Positions 60,195 through 64,000 of a stretch of 64,000 nt of DNA are shown one piece after another. This DNA is from Dugong dugon (taxonomy: Eukaryota; Chordata; Mammalia; Sirenia; Dugongidae), in contig CM057473.1 in assembly GCA_030035585.1 (NCBI GenBank), positions 7,490,501 to 7,554,500 of the forward strand, written 5' to 3'. The notes beneath the pieces are model-generated. The model was not told the origin of the DNA and did no database searches. It saw only the letters and a list, made by a program, of their open reading frames with translations. How positions within the stretch are numbered: the first letter of the stretch is position 1; each line of letters begins with the position of its first letter. The translations under genes were made by a program, and so were the position numbers.

Positions 60195-60254
60195 ATGGCG
60201 CTTCACGTCCCCAAGGCTCCGGGCTTTGCCCAGATGCTCAAGGAAGGAGCGAAA
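60195..60254 (+). CDS. CCT8: CCT8 coding exon 1 (chaperonin theta subunit)
   Basis: First coding exon of the theta subunit of the cytosolic chaperonin TRiC/CCT, which folds actin, tubulin and other proteins by ATP-driven cycling of a double eight-membered ring. The 20 codons read MALHVPKAPGFAQMLKEGAK, identical to the human N-terminus as I remember it. The start is the ATG in GGCCATGGCG, a strong Kozak context. It ends in phase 0 at a consensus donor AAA|GTAAGA. This N-terminal tail precedes the equatorial ATPase domain. The exon sits inside the CpG island; splicing joins it to 63469. Only the first 50 or so of about 548 residues lie in this window. Confidence 0.98.
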
Positions 60255-61830
60255 GTAAGAGATGGAGGAAGAGGGTCAGGTGGGGGAGTCAGCGTGGGGC
60301 TGCGGTCGCCGCTTGTCAGAAGGGCCTCTTAACGGGCCGGACGCGGTCCCCCGGCGCCGCGGGCGGGGAAGGAGAAGATTCCAGAAAGGGGGGAGATCTC
60401 AGTACGGGGCTCGGCCGCCGAGGCCCGCGGGCATTTCAGTTCTTTCCCGGCCCGGGGAAGGCCAGGTGGGCCGAGGGGCAGAGGCGGCGGGCGAGGGTCG
60501 AGGCCGCAGGATTTGCATTTACTTCTTAGCTGGGCGAGCGCAAAGCTCCTCGTGCACGGTTCCTCCATCCGTCAAAAGGGGCTGATTAGGTTCCCCACCT
60601 TTAGAGGGTATCGTGAGGATGAGGACTGCTTTGGGTCTGCGAGGTCAATTCTTGCACAGCTCTTGGTGTAGTGTTTGAGGTTATGGGATGGGAAGGGCCA
60701 AGGGGAGGGAGATGTAACGAGGGGAGCGTAGAAACAAGGACCAATTCTTGGTCGACTCCTTCCAAATGAGAAACGGAGGGCTCCCGCATTGCGTTTTTAC
60801 CTCGCAGAAGCAGGTGTTAGAGTAGAACGGACACTACGTGCAATCCATGTGGGGTCTGGTGCCAACTTCTGTGAGCTGGGTTGGGGTAGAACTTAGCCCG
60901 TTAGGTCTTCGTTCCTCATCTTTAAATTGAGGAGATTGGACCAGCAGACGGTACTTTTTCAGTTCTAACCATTTGACTTAACTGTGTAACCCCCAAGATA
61001 AGTGACACTTACCCCAATGAAATCATTTTGTTTAATGGTCAGGTCTTGAACATTCAAACAGTGGTGTTCTGGTACTCCTTCCCCAGATTTTCTGTGCTTA
61101 ATGAAAGAAATAGATCAGTGTGGTTGAATTTAAGGTTTTCTGGGAGGTAGAGAGGACACTCACACTTTTAGAAAGGTGGGTTCGTAGTACTTGCAGGATG
61201 CACTTTGGGGATAACTTGGGTATAGTAATGTTAGTGTATAATGTAAATGTTGGGGAAGCATCTTTGCTGAAATGGGCAGTGGCTGTTCCCCTAAAAAAAA
61301 AAAATCAGGATGAAGACTTTTCATTAATATGGATTTGGAAAGTTGTTCTGTATCACAAAGCGTTATTTAAATGTCATTCAGATGGTAGTAGTTTTCTGCA
61401 GATCGCTGTATGTGAGATGATCATTCAGTAAATAGAGTCTTGCAGGACTGCAGTGAAAGAAGTCTCAGCTGTCCTAGATTTTCTTCTGAGGAAGAAATAA
61501 TAATCAAATCAACAAGGAAGAGCATTTCAAGTAGTGACCTGAAGAAGACAAATAGTAACGTAGTAGAGAATGACAGGACGTTAAAAAAAACTGTCTCTCT
61601 GAAAAATAAAAGGGTTGGGGTAAATAAAACAAACGAGATGCCTAGCTTAGTGCCGAGTTGACAGGATGGACCAGCCAGGATCAGGTGGAAGTGTTCAAGT
61701 ACAGAGACCTTGAGGATGAAATGAATTTGACCTGTTAAAAGAACAGGAAGAAGGATGATGGGGCTGAGGCTTACCAAGGGAAGACATGAATGAGAAGAGA
61801 TGAATTTAGAGGAGCCGTAGGCAGGGGCAG

Positions 61831-62145
61831 GGAGCCCTGGTGGTGTGGTGGTTAAGCACTCAGCTGCTAACAGAAAGGTCGGCAGTTTGAACCCACTAGT
61901 CACTCCGTGGAAGAACGTGGCCATCAGCTTCTGTAAAGATTTACAGCGTTGGAAACTCTATGGGGCAGTTCTACTCTGTCCTACAGGGTCTATCATTTCA
62001 ACTTTGAAAAACAGGACTTTTAAGAACGTTAAGAAGCAACAGGATTTGGGGAGGAATAAGTTCACCTGGGAAATTAAATATACCAGAATAGCCAGAAAAG
62101 ACTGGGTCACCATGAGTCTGGATCGATTCAAGGGCAACAGGTTTT
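61831..62145 (+). mobile_element. AfroSINE type C in CCT8 intron 1, interrupted
   Basis: 61831-61990: GGAGCCCTGGTGGTGTGGTG head, GGCAGTTTGAACCCACTAGT B box, CTTCTGTAAAGATTTACAGC, GGGGCAGTTCTACTCTGTCC, TACAGGGTC. 62104-62145: GGGTCACCATGAGTCTGGAT, CGATTCAAGGGCAACAGG. The 113 bp between (61991-62103) is not SINE sequence. GGGTC is present on both sides. Confidence 0.88.
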
Positions 62146-62464
62146 AATATGCAGGGGTGAGACCATGTTGGATGTTGTAGCCCTGAAGAGGGATTTAGGT
62201 TTCATTCTAAGAGTGATGGGAAACCATAGAAGGGTCTTAGGTACAGGAGTGGTGGGGTCTGAATTCTGATTTAAAAAAAAAATCAGTTTGTTTCCCAGAA
62301 TGAGGGTGGGGGCAAGGAGCAAGAGTGGGAGCCAGGAAATCAGACTAAATACCACTCTACAGGAGTCCAGCTTGTTTGACTGAAAAAACTTCTAAAGGCG
62401 TCCTTAACGCTGTTTTGAATCACAGCTGCTTTTGTGAATATTTTTAAAGCGATGCCTTATCTTC

Positions 62465-62650
62465 TAGAACAGTTCAGCCCAGAACTTTCTGTGTTGATGG
62501 AAATGTTCTGTATCTGCACCAATACAATAGCCACTATCCAGATGTGATTACTGAGCACTTGCACTGTGACTAGTACAGCTGAGGAACTGAATTTATTTTA
62601 AATAGCCACTGTGACTAATGGCTGCTGTATTGGACAGCGCAGCTCTAGAA
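62465..62650 (+). repeat. MER58-like hAT fossil
   Basis: AGAACTTTCTGTGTTGATGG, AAATGTTCTGTATCTGCACC, ACTGAGCACTTGCACTGTGA, TAGCCACTGTGACTAATGGC, TATTGGACAGCGCAGCTCT. Same family as 29375-29570. Confidence 0.65.
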
Positions 62651-63149
62651 AAATGCTCACGTGTGCAAGAAGCTCATGAAGCCTGAGGCCCCAAATTCCA
62701 GCTGTAAAAAAGAGTGCAGTGTAAAATTGGAGAATTTTAGTATTCTGAGCATTTCGTCAGTTTTTCAATAGGTATGCATAGGAATTGTGTTGTAATCAAA
62801 GTACCATTCAGAAATCTGTGTGCTTTAGTCGCTAAGTATTTGGGGGCAGATACTTAGTTTCATTTACTTTTTAAGTGGGAATTCCCACTGAACACCTAAG
62901 TGCTGGCCGTAAAACCTAGGCTGTTAACACAATAAGAAAAATGTCCATACCACATTTTAGCTTTTAGTTAGAAAGTACAGATAAACTCTGAAAAGGTGTT
63001 TTACCTGAAACACTTTCTCTGATCAATCTGGCACTCTTCCCCACACTGCCTTTTCACTGCATTTAAAAAAATGTATGTAGGCTCTATGTTTTGATGTATA
63101 GGTAGAAACCAATGGTCCCTAAAAATGTCATGCTTTATTCATTCAACTA

Positions 63150-63365
63150 GTAAGCAAATTTATGGCTCGCTTATGAATACCAAGCACTGTGCTTTACATA
63201 TATAAGTCTGTTTGATTGTCTCAACAGTCCTGTGAAGTAGACACTATTGCCCTCATTTTACAGATAAAAAAGTGTCAGGAATTGTCTGAGGTCAGGTAGT
63301 TAACCGGAAAATTAAGATTTGTAGCCAGGCAGTCACAATCTGAACCCCATCTGCCAAATTCCTAA
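63150..63365 (-). repeat. MIR SINE
   Basis: TACCAAGCACTGTGCTTTAC, ACACTATTGCCCTCATTTTA, CAGATAAAAAAGTGTCAGGA, ATTGTCTGAGGTCAGGTAGT, AGTCACAATCTGAACCCC are the complement of MIR. Confidence 0.85.
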
Positions 63366-63468
63366 CCTATAGACTACCTCTTTATTATAAGCAAAATATG
63401 CAAAGACATCTGTTGTCTTTGAAAATTCTTGTGTGTCACTGTCCTGTCTAATCCGAAGTGTTTTACAG

Positions 63469-63559
63469 CATTTTTCAGGATTAGAAGAGGCTGTCTACAG
63501 GAACATTCAGGCTTGCAAGGAGCTTGCCCAAACCACTCGGACAGCATATGGACCAAATG
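63469..63559 (+). CDS. CCT8: CCT8 coding exon 2
   Basis: 91 bp after TTTTACAG. It reads HFSGLEEAVYRNIQACKELA then QTTRTAYGPN, followed by the first base of a Gly codon, so the exon ends in phase 1 at AATG|GTAATT. The Lys20-His junction and sequence match human CCT8. The segment belongs to the start of the equatorial domain; the TAYGPNG motif is the conserved nucleotide-binding T-x-x-GP-x-G loop of group II chaperonins, cut here by the intron before the second Gly. The remaining exons lie beyond 64000. Confidence 0.98.
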
Positions 63560-64000
63560 GTAATTTCTAAATGCACTGGAGTCAAAATGGGACTTTTTAT
63601 CCCATTGAGAGAATAGAAAAATTATGGCATTTTCATCATTAAGATAGTGCCTACTGTTCATTGTGACAAACTCAACATTTCTTTTAACTAAAGTGACATA
63701 CTTTAAAGAAGAAAATTTCTCCATCTTGCCCCCTACCACCGAGTTTAATTGATACAGATTTATAGAATAAATATACTTCTAAGTGCATTAATATAGTTCT
63801 ATTTATTGAGCACTTGCTTCATCCTAAGCATGTTGCAAATGGAAGATACATAAAGTATTAGAAGGCAAAGTTCTGCTCTCCAGGACTTTGCAGTATTGTT
63901 GAAAGCAGAAGATACTTGTTTTTTTAAAAAAAAAGTGAAGTCAGCAAAAATGTGATAAGATTTGTCATCCCCCCGTTTTAAAGTGTGAATACATTTTATA
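63560..64000 (+). other. CCT8 intron 2, partial
   Basis: GT at 63560-63561 (GTAATTTC). AT-rich, no further exon seen before the window ends. 63790-63900 (TTTATTGAGCACTTGCTTCA) may be an L2/MIR-like scrap. The reverse ORF 63374-63739 reads across exon 2 antisense and is an artefact. Confidence 0.85.

Larger units (their letters stand above)
59930..60560. promoter_or_regulatory. CpG-island promoter of CCT8
   Basis: CpG-dense sequence starts near 59930 and continues through exon 1 into intron 1 to about 60560, including CGGGCCGGACGCGG and GGGCTCGGCCGCCGAGGCCC. There are no repeats inside and no obvious TATA box at a conventional position; this fits a housekeeping gene with dispersed initiation. 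The transcription start should lie in roughly 60030-60150; the exact base cannot be read from sequence. In human the neighbouring MAP3K7CL is transcribed the other way from nearby, so the island could act bidirectionally. Confidence 0.85.
60255..63468 (+). other. CCT8 intron 1
   Basis: 3.2 kb, GT (GTAAGAG) to AG (TTTTACAG). It contains an interrupted AfroSINE, a MER58-like fossil, a MIR, and an old unnamed repeat at 61680-61830 and 62150-62290. A second AG lies 10 bp after the acceptor (CATTTTTCAG); using it would shift the frame, so the first is chosen. Confidence 0.95.

Noticed and set aside
60170..60585. 119-aa and 107-aa + ORFs covering the CCT8 start
   Set aside because: They read through the CpG island in frames other than CCT8 and continue across the intron 1 donor. 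The real frame is fixed by the ATG at 60195 and the conserved N-terminus.
61421..61924. 167-aa minus-strand ORF
   Set aside because: Lies in CCT8 intron 1 and partly inside an AfroSINE. Low-complexity hydrophobic residues only.
63374..63739. 121-aa minus-strand ORF over CCT8 exon 2
   Set aside because: It is the antisense of a validated coding exon and its flanking introns.
1..64000. CRISPR arrays, operons, phage or plasmid genes
   Set aside because: The regularly recurring 10-17 bp direct repeats are paired TSDs around retrotransposons. Codon structure, introns and repeat content are mammalian.

Overview
This is mammalian nuclear DNA, about 60 kb of intergenic and intronic sequence followed by the 5' end of a housekeeping gene. 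The repeats point to an afrotherian, most likely a proboscidean (elephant lineage) or close relative. About 40 copies of tRNA-like AfroSINE-type SINEs are interspersed with RTE (BovB-like) LINE fragments that share their 3' tail, 5'-truncated L1 elements, MaLR-like and other solitary LTRs, and ancient MIR, L2, MER20, MER5A and other hAT fossils. No bacterial or viral gene organisation and no CRISPR array is present.

Genes. Only two host genes could be recognised, both by matching translated exons to proteins I know. (1) CCT8 (chaperonin TCP-1 theta subunit) lies on the + strand. Coding exon 1 is 60195-60254, intron 1 is 60255-63468, exon 2 is 63469-63559, and intron 2 runs off the window. Its CpG-island promoter is around 59930-60560. 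(2) On the - strand, about 24 kb upstream, 35942-36075 is an internal exon of MAP3K7CL (TAK1-like protein, C21orf7). In human, CCT8 and MAP3K7CL are divergent neighbours on chromosome 21q21.3, so synteny supports both calls. Most of the window left of CCT8 is therefore probably MAP3K7CL intron or upstream DNA. Nearly all other ORFs are chance readings of repeats.

Repeat vocabulary used below. AfroSINE type A is about 160 bp (head GAGCCCTGGTGGC, middle CTCCTTGGAAACCC). Type B is about 200 bp (head TCCCTGGGTGG, middle GGCACCTCAGAAGAAAGGCC, ending CAACTGG). Type C is about 200 bp (like A, with GGGAGAAAGATGTGGCAGTC and often ending GCAGTGGG). Type D is a tRNA-Gly-headed SINE, seen here only on the - strand. 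Type E is a roughly 390 bp element with the same body as D but no tRNA-Gly head. All five end in a version of the RTE 3' tail (GGGTCGCTATGAGTC, then GACTCGA, then GGCAACT or GGCACCTAACAAC). These letters are my own labels, not database names.

Layout. 1-5 kb: SINEs, an ERVL-like LTR, RTE ends, and a MIR split by two SINEs. 6-9 kb: L1 3' ends and a type E element split by an L1. 9-18 kb: ancient L1/HAL1-like DNA, L1 insertions with clear target-site duplications (TSDs), and RTE. 18.4-18.9 kb: a solitary LTR inside a SINE. 19.3 kb: a GT microsatellite. 20-25 kb: SINEs, RTE and an unexplained CpG-rich patch. 26-35 kb: SINEs, a MaLR-like LTR, an L1 inside a SINE, and a MER20 split by two SINEs. 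35.9 kb: MAP3K7CL exon. 37-52 kb: L1s and several solitary LTRs. 52.5-55.9 kb: the longest RTE, split by an L1. 56-59.3 kb: LTRs and a three-level nest of repeats. 59.9 kb to the end: CCT8 promoter and first exons.

I did not find an undescribed biological system. The most informative material is the nested transposons, whose insertion order and subfamily history can be read from TSDs and from intact copies elsewhere in the same window; the tRNA-Gly/RTE chimeric SINE; and a possible change at the MAP3K7CL splice donor. Element names come from remembered consensus sequences, not from a database search.
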